In this document: one piece after another, positions 31,620 through 43,240 of the stretch | Numbering within the stretch: the stretch's first letter is position 1 | How the letters are laid out: each line of letters begins with the position of its first letter | Source: Pomphorhynchus laevis | Lineage: Eukaryota; Acanthocephala; Palaeacanthocephala; Echinorhynchida; Pomphorhynchidae | Direction of reading: 5' to 3' | Length of the DNA stretch: 64,000 bases | NCBI GenBank assembly: GCA_012934845.2 | Contig: WNNJ02002007.1 | Coordinates: forward strand, 29,779 to 93,778 | Position numbers and translations under genes: made by a program | The notes under the pieces: generated by a model | The model's input: the letters and a program-made list of their open reading frames with translations, nothing else | What the model was told of the DNA's origin: nothing | Databases searched by the model: none

Positions 31620-33190
31620 AACAAGTCAGGATTCAAGGCGGAATTCAGCACGAAGATAATTTTTCAATTCTGATACATGTGTGGCCTCAACAACAGTAGA
31701 TGGTAATTTATTCCAATGTTTGACAATTCGATGTCTTATGTCACCTCGGTTCCGCTTCGGTCCCAGTTTGTGTACCAGTTTAAGCTTGTGTCCTCGTAGA
31801 TTTTCATTAGCAGAAAGTGTAAATAGAGGGTTAAAAACGTGCTTAAAAGAATGCAGTGTCCTCCACACCAACATCAAATCTGCTTTAATTAAGGACGTCT
31901 CAACATCGCATATGCCTAGAACGTCTAGTCTCTGAGGGTAGGGAATATCTCGAATAGAAGAAACCATATGGCTAGCTTTACGGAGAATGCCCTCAAGTAA
32001 ACGCAAATCACCCTTAGATTGTGGAAAGAATGCTGATGTTCATATAGCATATGAGAAAGGACAATCTAGGGTAACAGCACCCTAAATGAGTCAACATCTA
32101 TTGAACCTAGCGTTCTGTGTAGTAGCCCTAGGATGCGTTGACATTTGCTTACAATATATCTTACATTAAGACCCGATGACAGATTATTAGATAATATAAT
32201 ACCGAGATCCTTGACTTGATCAACATTCTTAATGGTAGCACCGCCTAAAGTGTACGAGCCAGAGTACATCTACTGACCTAAATGCATGTGATAGGACTTT
32301 TCTATGTTAATAGTAAGATCATGTGAGTTGCACCACGAGTGTATAAAATCTATGTCCTTCTGAAGCCGGTTATGATCTGAAGGATCCCGAATACCATTCC
32401 AAATTTTGATATCATCGACGTACATCAAAAATGAGCAATTGACATGACATATGTTATTGACATAAATGTTGAACAGAGTAGAACTTATGACTGAACCTTG
32501 AGGTACGCCACTTGACATTGTTTGCCAACGTGATAGTGTTTTTAGCTTTCACCGCAAATAACCTATCTTGGAGGAAACAATTTAACCATCGAAGGATACT
32601 ACCTCTAATGCCCACATCAAATAATTTACTAATTAAAATGGTATGATTAACCCTATCGAAGGCCTTTGATAAATCGAAAAACAGAATATCAACTCCGTGT
32701 CCAACCTTCAAGGAATCACACCAGCTAGCCTGTGCACTAACTAAATTAGTAGTAGTGGACGACCCATGTAGGAAACCATGTTGATGAACATTTAGAATAC
32801 AATATTTTTCTAGGTATGATGTCAGAGAGCGCAAAATTAGCTTTTCCAGAATCTTGCATGTCTCACAAGTTAGACTCACTGGTCTATAATTTCCAGCAGC
32901 AGATCTTGAACCTTTCTTGAAAATGGGCTTAATGGTTGCTTTTTTCCACTCAAAAGGTAAAATTCCTGAATCTATAAAGCAACGGTAAATAAGCCAAAGC
33001 GGAAAGCTTAGTGCTGATGCAGCCTCTCGCGATACGATCGATGGTATATTATCAGGACCACTAATGGACGAAGGTTTTGACTTTCTAAGCTCATCGAATA
33101 CATTTAGAACATAGAATTCGACACTGGATAATATAGGGTGATCTATAATATCAGATGAAAGTAACTGATCGCTATCATTTGAAGGACTCG
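31620..33190 (-). pseudogene. CR1-like LINE (C2) RT and C-terminal region
   Basis: In minus order: GPDNIPSIVSREAAS, IFKKGSRSAAGNYRPVSLT, ILFFDLSKAFDRVNHTIL, VPQGSVISSTLFNIYVN, SFLMYVDDIKIWNG (catalytic YVDD), the thumb KDLGIILSNNL and the end PYPQRLDVLGICD to ELKNYLRAEFRLES, stop at about 31625. Breaks: a frameshift at about 32520, a stop at 32270 and another near 32070. The endonuclease half is missing (5' truncation at about 33190). Confidence 0.8.
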
Positions 33191-33199
33191 ATACGCTAG

Positions 33200-33690
33200 G
33201 AAGTTCATAGTAAAAACATAAAAAAAACAGAAAATAAAGAAATAAAAGGTGAAACTGTCATTATCGTGATTTAATAATTGCCTTGAACTTCTGGACGGAA
33301 CCGCTGTCGATTGTCGATGCATGAAGATTGTTCCACAGGTCAGCAATGCGATCACTTATCGTAACACAATTTGTTTTGGGACGGAGTCTGCGCTTTATCA
33401 TAAGTCTGTGGCCTCGTAGTCGACCCGGTGGACGAATTGTAAACATAGACTTCGAAACATGTCCAGGTATAGACAGTGACCGCCATACATACACTAGGTC
33501 GGCGTCAGACAGCGAACGTTCAACAGTGTGTACATTCAACAATGCCAGTCTCTGGGTATAGTTGAAAGATCTAATACCCCGTTTGACTAGAAGAGATCGT
33601 TTTACTAGAAGAGATCGTAGGGACGCATCCACCCATACAGGATGCTTCAGTCTTTTTCGAATTGAGCATACAGGTGTATGTGTCAATAAT
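33200..33690 (-). pseudogene. CR1-like LINE (C1) C-terminal fragment
   Basis: 141 codons (33686-33261) match the ORF2 C-terminus type seen in C2: FNYTQRLALLNVHTVERSL, DLVYVWRSL, LRGHRLMIKRRLRPKTN. A short duplication (SLLVKR twice) lies near residue 28. A T-rich tail (33200-33260) follows, then C2 begins directly. Confidence 0.7.
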
Positions 33691-34849
33691 ATTGAGAGTA
33701 AAGTATTTCGGAAAAAGTCCCACGCTTCTGTATTCCTAAAATATAATCAAATTAAAAATAGGAAATGTGTAGGTATTATATGAAATATAATACCTACAAA
33801 AATACCTAATTTAGATAAAATCGATTAACTAACAAGATTCCCCATCAGCTTTTTCAAATTTAGATATGAGGTAATATTATTACCTTAGAAAAATAACGAT
33901 CGTATCGAATAAGAGGAAGATTTGCGTAAACCTAGCTTTAAACCAAAAATTAGTAAATAAAAAAATAAGTCGATACGAACTCTGTTGCACTCAGTATTTG
34001 CTTTTTGTATACTTGCTTTTAATAAAGATCTACAATGCAACGCTAAACAATATGTTATCTCATGTAGCTATGAATGCGCAGTCGTCGTTTGATTGAAAAT
34101 TATAGCAATGTAAGCAACTCGGTCGTTTTCGCCGGATTAAGATATCTAAAATTATATTTTCACTGTCAATAGTATTTAAAAAGCCGAACTCAAGGACCGA
34201 TGATGCAGATTTGAGTTCTAATATTGCAAAAATAATGTGATAAAGGAAAACAAATTATTTACGATAAAATATACTAAACTCTATAAAGAAAACATGTAAT
34301 TACAAGTGAATCAACAGCCGCGATCAGCACATTCGTCTCTTTATGGATACATGACAGCTAAATTAGCAAAACCATCAGCGAAGCGAAAGTGACATTTTAA
34401 TAATTTGGTATATTTTAAGAATTTGAGATGACCATTACCAAACATTGCTTCTTGTGAATGCATTAGCATTATGCTCTTGTTTTGTAGCCAATTAACTATT
34501 TTAAGCATTAAACAGCGTTTATACATGAATCTGTTTTACTGTAGTCTCACCACATTACATTTTACTTAACCGTATTTTACTGTCTGGTTACATTTGGATC
34601 TAAATTGCGCAGAATCACAAGTAAAAAAATGGGTTGTCTTATTAAATATTGTTTCATATAACATATATTCAATGTATCAACTTAAATGTAACCATTTATC
34701 TGTAGGCATTATTGCTATAATAGAAAGGTCAGACGGGATAAATGATAGACCAAGTTATAGAGATTCAACATGATTGCTTGTAAGTATTGTGTCCGATATG
34801 TTGACAAAGTTATCTGTATTAATATGTTCCTCGAGTTTCCATGATCATA
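33691..34849. other. Spacer
   Basis: No gene recognised in about 1.1 kb. Confidence 0.4.
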
Positions 34850-34859
34850 TTAATTAGTT

Positions 34860-35241
34860 ACTACATAATACGTTATTTCGTGTCAAATGTCGAAAAATTA
34901 ATGCGCTTATCGGGCTAAAAGTAATCATATCACAACTCAAGTCATTGCATTCATCAGCGACAAGATATTTCAAACGAAAATATCGATGGAAACTTGAAGA
35001 ACATATTAATACGAATAACGGTATCAACATGTCGGATAAAAGATACTTACAAGGAATCAGGCTGAATCTATCACTTAGTTTATCATTTATCCCATCGGAA
35101 AAAGAATTCAAGAGAACTGAACTTATAAGCAATCTGAGAAGGATGATTAACAGAATTATTCCGAAAAAATGTTCCCGAACAACCAATAATCGACCACTAA
35201 TCGATAAGCGCATCAAAGCCATTTTCATTATTTCTTTTTAA
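34860..35241 (+). CDS. Unrecognised open frame upstream of PLE repeats
   Basis: The frame is open from about 34860 to TAA at 35239-35241 with no ATG near its start. It encodes basic text such as YFKRKYRWKLEEHI and EFKRTELISNLRRMINR. Its place just before the PLE terminal repeats suggests the N-terminal part of another PLE copy, but no motif proves it. Confidence 0.3.
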
Positions 35242-35284
35242 AGCGTAACCGATCGCTTTTTTAAACATTGGAAAATGTTTAAAT

Positions 35285-35765
35285 ATACAAAAATGTATAT
35301 TTGAAAATGTTTGCAATGATCCTTACTGTGCAACTCATCGATGTTATATTGTAATAGGACAACATCATGCGTGCAACTGACTGTAAGCCTTATCTTTAAA
35401 ATATCAGTAGAATAAGTTTGATTGAAGATATTTCAGAAATAACATTTTTACATGTAAGCTAAAAGGTAAGTATCCCAAAACAGGAAAAAAGTACTCTTGG
35501 ATTGACTGTTATATTGATGAATACAATTGCTCATCACCTAGACTCGAATAGAATGGTTAATTAATCAGCATGAAATCCATTCGACATAAGTTGAGCAAAT
35601 ACTTTTCATATTATAAGTATCCTTCCGACACAAGTAAGGTGGGTGCCCATAACGATCACTGCAATAGGTGACATTGATAACATATAAATGACTATCAAAG
35701 GGTATCAAAGTACTTGCTTTGGCTGTATATTGCTATAGAAGAATGACGACAGCCAAGCGATTGTA
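35285..35765 (+). repeat. PLE terminal repeat, full unit
   Basis: Followed at 35773 by a second, shorter copy in the same orientation (period about 488 bp), then by PLE RT sequence. Partial tandem units upstream of the body are usual for PLE pseudo-LTRs. Confidence 0.7.
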
Positions 35766-35769
35766 TGAT

Positions 35770-35985
35770 AAGCAAACTTTCAAAAATGTATATTTGAAAA
35801 TGTTTGCATGATCCTTACTGTGCAACTCATCGATGTTATATTGTAATAGGACAACATCATGCGTGCAACTGACTGTAAGCCTTATCTTTAAAATATCAGT
35901 AGAATAAGTTTGATTGAAGATATTTCAGAAATAACATTTTTACATGTAAGCTAAAAGGTAAGTATCCCAAAACAGGAAAAAAGTA
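35770..35985 (+). repeat. PLE terminal repeat, partial second unit
   Basis: Identical in most positions to 35285-35500 (GATCCTTACTGTGCAACTCA). It breaks off at AAAAAAGTACT and joins the RT region. Confidence 0.7.
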
Positions 35986-35999
35986 CTGGCAATCGCTTC

Positions 36000-37160
36000 A
36001 CACCAATTGATGCAAAAATATATAAAATGCCGTCAAGCTATGCAATGGTCAATAACAATATGAGGAAATTAAAAAGAAAAGTATTAAAAGAATTCAGAAA
36101 TAATGCTAACATTGCCGTAAGGAACGCTGATAAAGGAATCAAAATCGTGGTCTGGTCTAAAACTGATCATGATGTTGAAGCACATCGTCAATTATCAAGT
36201 AACTCCTACCAAAAAATTTCAAAAGAATAAATACAAAGATCAAAGGTAAATGTTGAAAACAAAATCAAAGAAATCTTTGAAGATGTTACATTTATAAAGA
36301 CGATCATTGTCAATAAACCACGACAAGGTAAGTTCTACGTTCTACTCAAAATACACAAGATAAGCACACTTTGCCCTAGACGACTAATTATAAGTAACTG
36401 TAGAATAACAACAGAAAAACTCTCAAGTTACTCTCACGGTCAAAGTCATTCAACACTAATAAAGTCTTCTTAATATCTAGGTAACACAGATGACTTGCGA
36501 AAGTTTTACAGCATAAACAAACAAATTGACAATTGATCAATCATAATAACCTTGGACGTAGAGAGAGCTTATGCACCTCAATTACTCAAGAAAAAGTTAT
36601 AAAAGGTCTTAAAGAACAGTTTATCAAAGTTAAAATGGATGAAGACTGCGTTGAAAAAATCAGCGAGCTTCTACGGCTGGTTCTGGAAAACAATATATTT
36701 AAATTCGAAGGACAGACATACGAGCAAACAAAATGTATCGCAATAGGTAGCCCGGTTGCGCCCGCTTATGCTGGCCTGTATGTTGCAAATATAGAAGATA
36801 GGTGCTTTGCCACCCAACAAATCTTATCTGCCGTGTGGATACGATACATTGACCGCGTGTTATTTGTATGGGATGATGAACGAGACAAATTAGACCAATT
36901 TATACAAAATTTGAATAAATTTAGCGAAATAATGTTCACACTTTCCGAACCAGATAATGAAAAAATTACATTTCTAGACGTAAACATCTATAAAGATCCT
37001 TCAGGCATTTGACAGATTACACTACATCATAAGTTTGATGGAACTCAATCAATCACGCCAGCAGTGCACATGCACCCAAAATAAAACGCCTACTAATCCG
37101 TAATGAGTTCATAAGAGTGAAGAGAATATGTTCAACCTAACAAGTTTGTGAGATAAATAT
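36000..37160 (+). pseudogene. Canonical PLE copy P3: RT, decayed
   Basis: Encodes LKEFRNNANIAVRNADKGIK (36095), then a broken stretch with GKFYVLLKIHKI (36330), then a 159-codon frame at 36533-37012 with LVLENNIFKFEGQTYEQ, IGSPVAPAYAGLYVANIE and RYIDRVLFVWDDE. The catalytic YIDD reads YIDR, so the second Asp is lost. It ends FLDVNIYKDPSGI; a decayed connector continues to about 37160. About half the residues match P1/P2, so this is a different subfamily. No GIY-YIG seen. Confidence 0.7.
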
Positions 37161-37167
37161 ATACGAT

Positions 37168-37314
37168 ATTAAAAAAAACAATTTTTCCCGTCAGTTCCGC
37201 TCGCTACTTAACTAACGACTACTTACAACTAACCCGAACTGCTTACAACTAACGACTTGCAGACTAAAGGAGTTTAAACATTCTTGATTATAACTAACTA
37301 ATTGACATCTTATT
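37168..37314 (+). promoter_or_regulatory. LINE A1 5' leader
   Basis: Begins near TTAAAAAAAACAATTTTTCC and contains GTCAGTTCCGCTCGCTACTT and repeated ACTTACAACTAAC words. The same leader precedes A2 ORF1 (about 43100-43240). LINE leaders normally hold the internal promoter. The role is inferred from position only. Confidence 0.5.
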
Positions 37315-38688
37315 ATGGCAAAGAGAAAGCTAACTTAAAATGTCGGGCAGCAACTCAAGTCCGTCAAGAAAACTTAGATAGAAAAGCAAATTAGATGAGA
37401 CAACAAGAACTGAAATGTTTGGACTTACGTTGCCATATTTTTCACTGATGAAGACAACGTTTTAAATCGGAATTTCCTCTGCGGCTTCTGTTGTGCTGCC
37501 CACGTAGGTAAGCTAATGAAGCATGACCACTCAAACGGTAGAGACGTTCTGAACGTTAACGAAACAGATTTGTGCTCAATAAATGAACTGAATGATGTCT
37601 CTCAGTCGACTCAAACCGCTGGTATACATGGACCATCAACAAACGACAAAATATCTTCCAAGCGATCGTCGTCATCTGTTTGCTTACTAACTCCTTCGTC
37701 ATCTATGAATCCCGTTCTTGAAACTTCTCTCACACACTCTTCGTTTAACTAGGGATAAAACTTCCCTTAATCTTCATCTTCCTAACAATGCAAACTGTAA
37801 AGGCTTTCATCTCGTACCTCATTTTTCATAGTCCTCCTCACATCTAAATACATCTTATACCTTTTTCTTCTCTACACGTACTCCTTACTCTACCTCCACC
37901 GTATCACTTCTCAATAATTTACATCCTTCCGTCAAAATCATCTCCAGTAACATCTCCGATCAACCGATTCAACAATCCACTCCCGTCACACATGCTCCAA
38001 CCGTATCACCTATCAATAATTTACATCCTTCCGTCAAAATCATCTCCAGTAACATCTCCGATCAACCGATTCAACACTCCACTCCGGTCACACATGCTCC
38101 AAACTATCTTAAATCTTCACTTAGCACCCCTATAATTCCCACGATTATCTGCTCGTCTGCTTATATCAGGTCTGTCCATCCAACACTTCCACGTAATCGT
38201 TTTCCTTCACGCGATCGAAGCATTATCATATCTAACTTAAAGCTTCCCGAATATGCTTCTCCTTAATGTGGCCTCGATTATGATGTATCTGCTTTCAGGT
38301 CTACTTCTCAACCATTCTTCCTGATAATAATCCATCCCTTTTCAATAATATCGCGCCTGTACCTTTTATCCGTTTAAACAAATCCACTAATTCCAATCAT
38401 ATCAATCGTCCACTCCTAAACATCGTTTTCCGACATAGTTCACATGCATCCTAGGTACTCTCCAAACGTTTTAAACTTCTTACCACTTCGTATACTTGTC
38501 GTATATTTCCTGACCGCTTCCCTTTTGATATTGCCTAGCTTAATTTAGCTCGCATTGAGAAACATCGACGTGAAACAAACGGTGAGTCATCCTTATTAAT
38601 ACGTCAAATTAACGGAAATTTTCACGTCGTGCACACAAGGCCAAAAATTCGATGGCGTGCCAACTCTCCCCCTTGTCTTCTTCGCTAG
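37315..38688 (+). pseudogene. LINE A1 ORF1
   Basis: Starts MAKRKLT and stops at codon 8 (AAA to TAA). The finger region is damaged: its first half is out of frame and the CGFC half reads FLCGFCCA. The linker holds two tandem copies of a segment with NNLHPSVKIISSNI (about 37910-38100). The C-terminal domain shows RDRSIIISNLK-like text and ends in RPKIRW, overlapping ORF2 by 37 nt (38652-38688). Many stops and frameshifts; dead. Confidence 0.65.
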
Positions 38689-41531
38689 TCGATCTCGCTC
38701 CTGAACATACTTTTCGTCTTAGTCTATTCAACACTCGCTCCATTCTTCATAAAGCTGATATGCTCCTTGATATCTTCGATCAATTATCTATCGATATTCT
38801 CTGCATTACCGAATCCTGGCACTCTGACTCCGACGATCTTGTTATTCGTCGTCTATGTCGCTCTGGTTGTTCTCTAGTTTAATCAGCTCGTCCAATTGCC
38901 TCTCATACATCTACTTATTTTAAACATGGCGGTATTGTTGTCATTGCTCGTCACCCAATGTCTCTACGTAAAATTAATGCTAACATCCGTTCCACTTTCG
39001 AATTGCTAATATGCAGATCATCAACTCCTTTCCTCTCGAACTTGTGCTTGTATACCGTCCTTGTTCAGTTGCCGCTCACGTATGTTAGTGAACAACTTTG
39101 ATGATCTTGTGTCTCACTGCTCATTGTCTTATACTCCTTTTGTTCTCAGTGGCTTTAACATTCGTCTTGATCACCCGGCTGACTCTATCACTTTAACTAA
39201 TCGTTTTTCTGATTTTAATTATAAATTAATTTCAACAAGCCCAATTCATATTCACGGTGATGCTCTTGACATCATTGCTGTACCTAACTGCTTCAATGAT
39301 TATACCTCCTTGTCAGTTACTGATCCTGGTTTGTCCGATCATTTCTTTGTCACTCTTACTCTTACTCGTCCCCATCCTCCTTCTTCGCCTCCACCATTAT
39401 CCACACCAAGTCGACCTTGAAAACTTCTCGATATCCCTATTCTCTGCACAGCCTTACTCAATTCTTCACTCTTTTCACTTCATCTTAACTATCTCTTTCC
39501 CGATGATCTCTTCATTCTGTTTGATTATAAACTTACGAGCATCCTTAATAACCTTCCGCCTATTCGACTACGACGTTTTCAGCTCTCGCGTCATGCTCAC
39601 TGGTTCGATTCAGACTATAGTCTTTCTAAGTGTCTGCTCAGTCACTCTTTTCGTGTGTTTAATCGCTTTCTTAAACGTTCTCCAACCTCACTCACTCAAA
39701 TTCTCCATGCTTCCTATCTTTCTCTCCGCCGTTCCCATCTCATTCGTATGCGAAATAAACGTACTCTCTTTTGACGAAATTAACTCGAAACGTCGGCCAA
39801 CTCTAAATATCATTGAAAAATCTTAAACTCTATTCTTTCACGATCATCTACCCATTGCAACATAAATCCTGATAAATTTTCCTCGTATCTGCAATCTAAG
39901 CTATCTAATTTAATTTCAGTTCTACCCATATGCCCCTTGTCTCCTTTCATATCTTTAAATACTTCCCTCCCTAAGCTCTTCCACCTTCGTCCCGATTCGT
40001 CTGACGAAGTTTCTTCCGTTCTTCTGTCATTACCTAATAAAACCTCTCCTTCTGATCCAATTCCCACCCACTTGCTTAAAAAATCTGCTCATCTATCTCA
40101 CACTTCCTAACCACATTGTTCAACTTGTCTATCCTCAACCGCACATTTCCTTCCAACTATAAATACGCCACTGTTCGCCCTCTTCTCAAAAAGCAATCTC
40201 TCAATCCTTCACTACCATCTTCGTACAATCATATATCACTTCTCCCAACCCTCTCTAAACTCCTAGAACGTCTTGTTCTCAAGCAAGTTAATGCAGACAT
40301 ATTTTCTCCAACTTGTTCCGTCCCTTCCAAGCTGCTTTTCGCTCGAATACTCTACTAAAATTGCCTGTCTTGAAGTTTATAACGACTTTCTCATCTCGCG
40401 CGATCAAAAATTATGCAGTGTCATAGTTTCTCTTGATCAATTATCTGCTTTCGACATTGTCGATCACTCGATTCTTCTCCATCGTCTTCGTAATGATTAT
40501 GGCTTTTCATTACCCACTGTATCATGGCTTTCTTCATATCTATCAAACCGTAATTTTTGCGATTGTTCTTACTCTTCTTTTTCCCGTCCTTCTTCCATCC
40601 CGTTCGGTGTTCCACAAGGCTCCGTATTAGGCCCTTTGCTTTTTTCTCTTCTTCACAGTGATTTGTCTTCTATTTATCATACATTTAACTTCCATGTTAT
40701 GCAATATGCTGATGACATTCTCATCAATGCTAACGCACCTGCTTATCGTATTCATGATCTTAGTGTTTCTGCTTCCAGGTGTCTTGCCTCAATTTTCAAT
40801 CATCTTTCTTCTCTTCGTCTTTCTATGAATTCTAATAAATTAAAAATAATGTGGATCCTTCCTCGACGCATCGGCGTAGAACCTCTTTCCGTATCATTAA
40901 ATTCTACAATTCTTCCTATCGTTGACAATCTCTTTTTCTAGGCTTCTATTTCGACAACAGACTTTCACTTAAACATTTCGTTAAATATAAAGTACACTCA
41001 TCTACCTTGATTCTCCGCAACCTCAGTCAAATTCGTAGATTGATCGATTTCCCTTCATGTATGACTATCATATCTTCTCTCATTTATTCAAGACTTGATT
41101 ACTGTCTTAGTATATTTTCCAACTCACCTAAATCCACTCTTCTTCCTTTACAACGTATCATCAACGCAGCCGTCCGAATTCTCATCCGTCTTCGTTGTTT
41201 TGATCACAATCCCACTATGTTGTTTCTCTCGATTGGCCTACTATTTATTGTCGTGTTCAAATTCGTCTTCTTATCATTGCTTTTCGCCTTATAACTTTTT
41301 ATACCCCTTCATTTCTCAACCTTTCTTTTCTCGACAATTCTCGTCCCGTTTACTGTTCATTGCGTTCCCGTAATTCCCTTCTTTTACATGTCCCAAACTA
41401 CTCTACCTCTGTTGTCTTCCGCTCTTTCGTTTTGGCTGCTCCTCTCTCGTGGAATCATTTGTCCATTAATATCCGCCAATTAAACATCAATGATGTGCTT
41501 CAAACGCCAAATCCAATTCCATTTCAACAAT
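38652..41531 (+). pseudogene. LINE A1 ORF2 (endonuclease and RT), decayed
   Basis: Same plan as A2: LSLFNTRSILHKADML, CITESWHSDSDD, then a nonsense codon after CSLV (38879-38881), SDHFFVTLTL at about 39330, a broken middle, then the 222-codon RT frame at 40273-40941 with FGVPQGSVLGPLLFSLL and MQYADDILINAN (YADD intact). Thumb and C-terminus follow in other frames to about 41531. At least eight breaks. The DFNIRLD motif reads GFNIRLD, so the catalytic Asp is lost. Confidence 0.7.
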
Positions 41532-41572
41532 AAACTAATTAATCTGTGAATTTTGCTTTTCTTTTTTTGTTA

Positions 41573-41640
41573 GTGGTCATGTAAGCGTGCAGTTGGCACG
41601 CATTTGCCACATTAAATAAATTATTATTTTTCTTCACATG
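41573..41640 (+). other. LINE A1 3' terminal hairpin and tail
   Basis: Outer GTGG/CCAC and inner GCGTGC/GCACGC helices at 41573-41610, followed by ATTAAATAAATTATTATTT. Probably the site the RT recognises on its own RNA, inferred from position and conservation. Confidence 0.65.
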
Positions 41641-41689
41641 AAAGTTTAGTTGAGCTAAATTTTTGATAAAAAACAAAAAATTGATTTAT

Positions 41690-42988
41690 TTTTACGTTGT
41701 ATATGCGTGCTGGCGCACGCTTACATGACCACGAAGAAAAAAGTCTAAATCATGTGTCGAGAAGATGGAAACGAAGGAGGTATTTGAATGTGATAAAAGA
41801 AGGAGCGCGGCGGACGCCGAAAGGGATCTGATTCCAGGCTAGGAGAGTGGCGACGAGAAAGCATCAAATACCGTACTTGTTAGAGTAATTGGGAACGTGG
41901 AGTAAAAGGAAATGACGAGAAAGCAACGATATAGAGGTGGGGCGAGTGTCGTCTAAGAAAGAGAGGTTGATGAACGATGGCGAGCCGACAGTGATGATAC
42001 GAACAGTGATGAGAAGGCGAAGTTGGATGCGGATATGGATGGTGGGCCAGGCGAGTTGGTCAAGATATGTGGATGTGTAGTCGAAGCGACGGAGACGTAG
42101 AAGCACTCGAACGGCGAAGTTGATGATGCGTTGTAAAAATAGGCAAAATGAATTGGCAAAAAAGCTAAGGCAGTAATCGATTTTAGTAAAGAGAAGCGAT
42201 AAAAAAAGAGACATACAAGAACGGAAGTCTATAAGGGGCCGGATACAGTGGATGCCACGGAGAATTAACTTAGACGAGTGGACCTTGTCACAGACGAAGG
42301 GTTTGAGGAAAATGTGATCATCTAAATGGAATCCTAAGAAAGTGAGATTATGGACAATTGGGACGATTGATGAGGCAAAATATGCAGGGTTAGGAGATAT
42401 GTTAGGTTGACGTGGGAGGATCCACATTATTTTGAACTTGTCTGGGTTTATAACGAGATGAAGTGGGAAAGACGTTTGTAGATATAAGAAAGACAGTTGG
42501 AGGCAGAAATGACGATATCGTGTATGCGATAGGTTGGTGCATGAACATAGATGAGGATGTCATCTACGTATTGCATGACGTTAAAGGAATCAGGTTTAGT
42601 AAACGGAGAGAGATCGCCAAGTGGAAGAGGGAAAATCAGGGGACCTAGAATTAAACCTAGTGGGCCCCGCAGAAAATAGGAAGGGGAGAATGATGAATAT
42701 GAACATACTCGAAAAGAACGGTCGGATAGATATGAGGCAAACCATGCTACGGATGAAGAAGAAAAGCCGTAATCATAACGAAGGCGAGAATGAATGATGG
42801 AGTGTTCGACGATTTCGAAGACGGAGGAGAGGTTGAAGGGGGTTGAGAACACTATATAGAGCCTTGTCTCGATAAATGAGTAAGTCGTTGTAAACTTTCA
42901 TGCAGGCGACTTCTGTGGAGTGATTAGAGCGTAAAGCGGATTGGAAAGTAGGGTACAGATTGGGTGAAGAGAGATAAACGTTGATCGT
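41690..42988 (-). pseudogene. LINE B2, downstream half (RT and 3' end)
   Basis: From 42988 down: the fingers region RSNHSTEVACMKVYND, then the 134-codon frame 42852-42448 with FEIVEHSIIHSRLRYDYGFS, MQYVDDILIYVHAPTYRIHD (YVDD), then 42427-41864 MWILPRQPNI to LLLHVPNYSNKYGI. It ends with the 3' hairpin at 41703-41732 and tail at about 41690. VPQGS reads LRGPLG, a damaged motif. The upstream half of the same element is at 47591-48240; LINE A2 sits between. Confidence 0.75.
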
Positions 42989-42998
42989 ATTATAAAGT

Positions 42999-43240
42999 TA
43001 AAAAAGTCTTTGTTATTAAAACTCTTACAATTATTATCACCTTAAAAAAGTTAAAAATCTAAAGTAAATACATTTCGACTACAATCTTCCACGATAACCA
43101 ACGACAACCTTCGACGATATCCGCTCGCTACTTACAACTGACGACTACTTACAACTAACGTGAACTGCATACAACTAACGACTTGCAGACTAACGGAGTT
43201 TAAACATTCTTGATTATAACTAACTAATTAACATTTTATT
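42999..43240 (+). promoter_or_regulatory. LINE A2 5' leader
   Basis: Starts right after the target duplication ATTATAAAGT (42989-42998) with TAAAAAAGTCTTTG. Contains the shared CCGCTCGCTACTTACAAC and GACTTGCAGACTAACGGAG words of A1. Presumed internal promoter region. Confidence 0.55.
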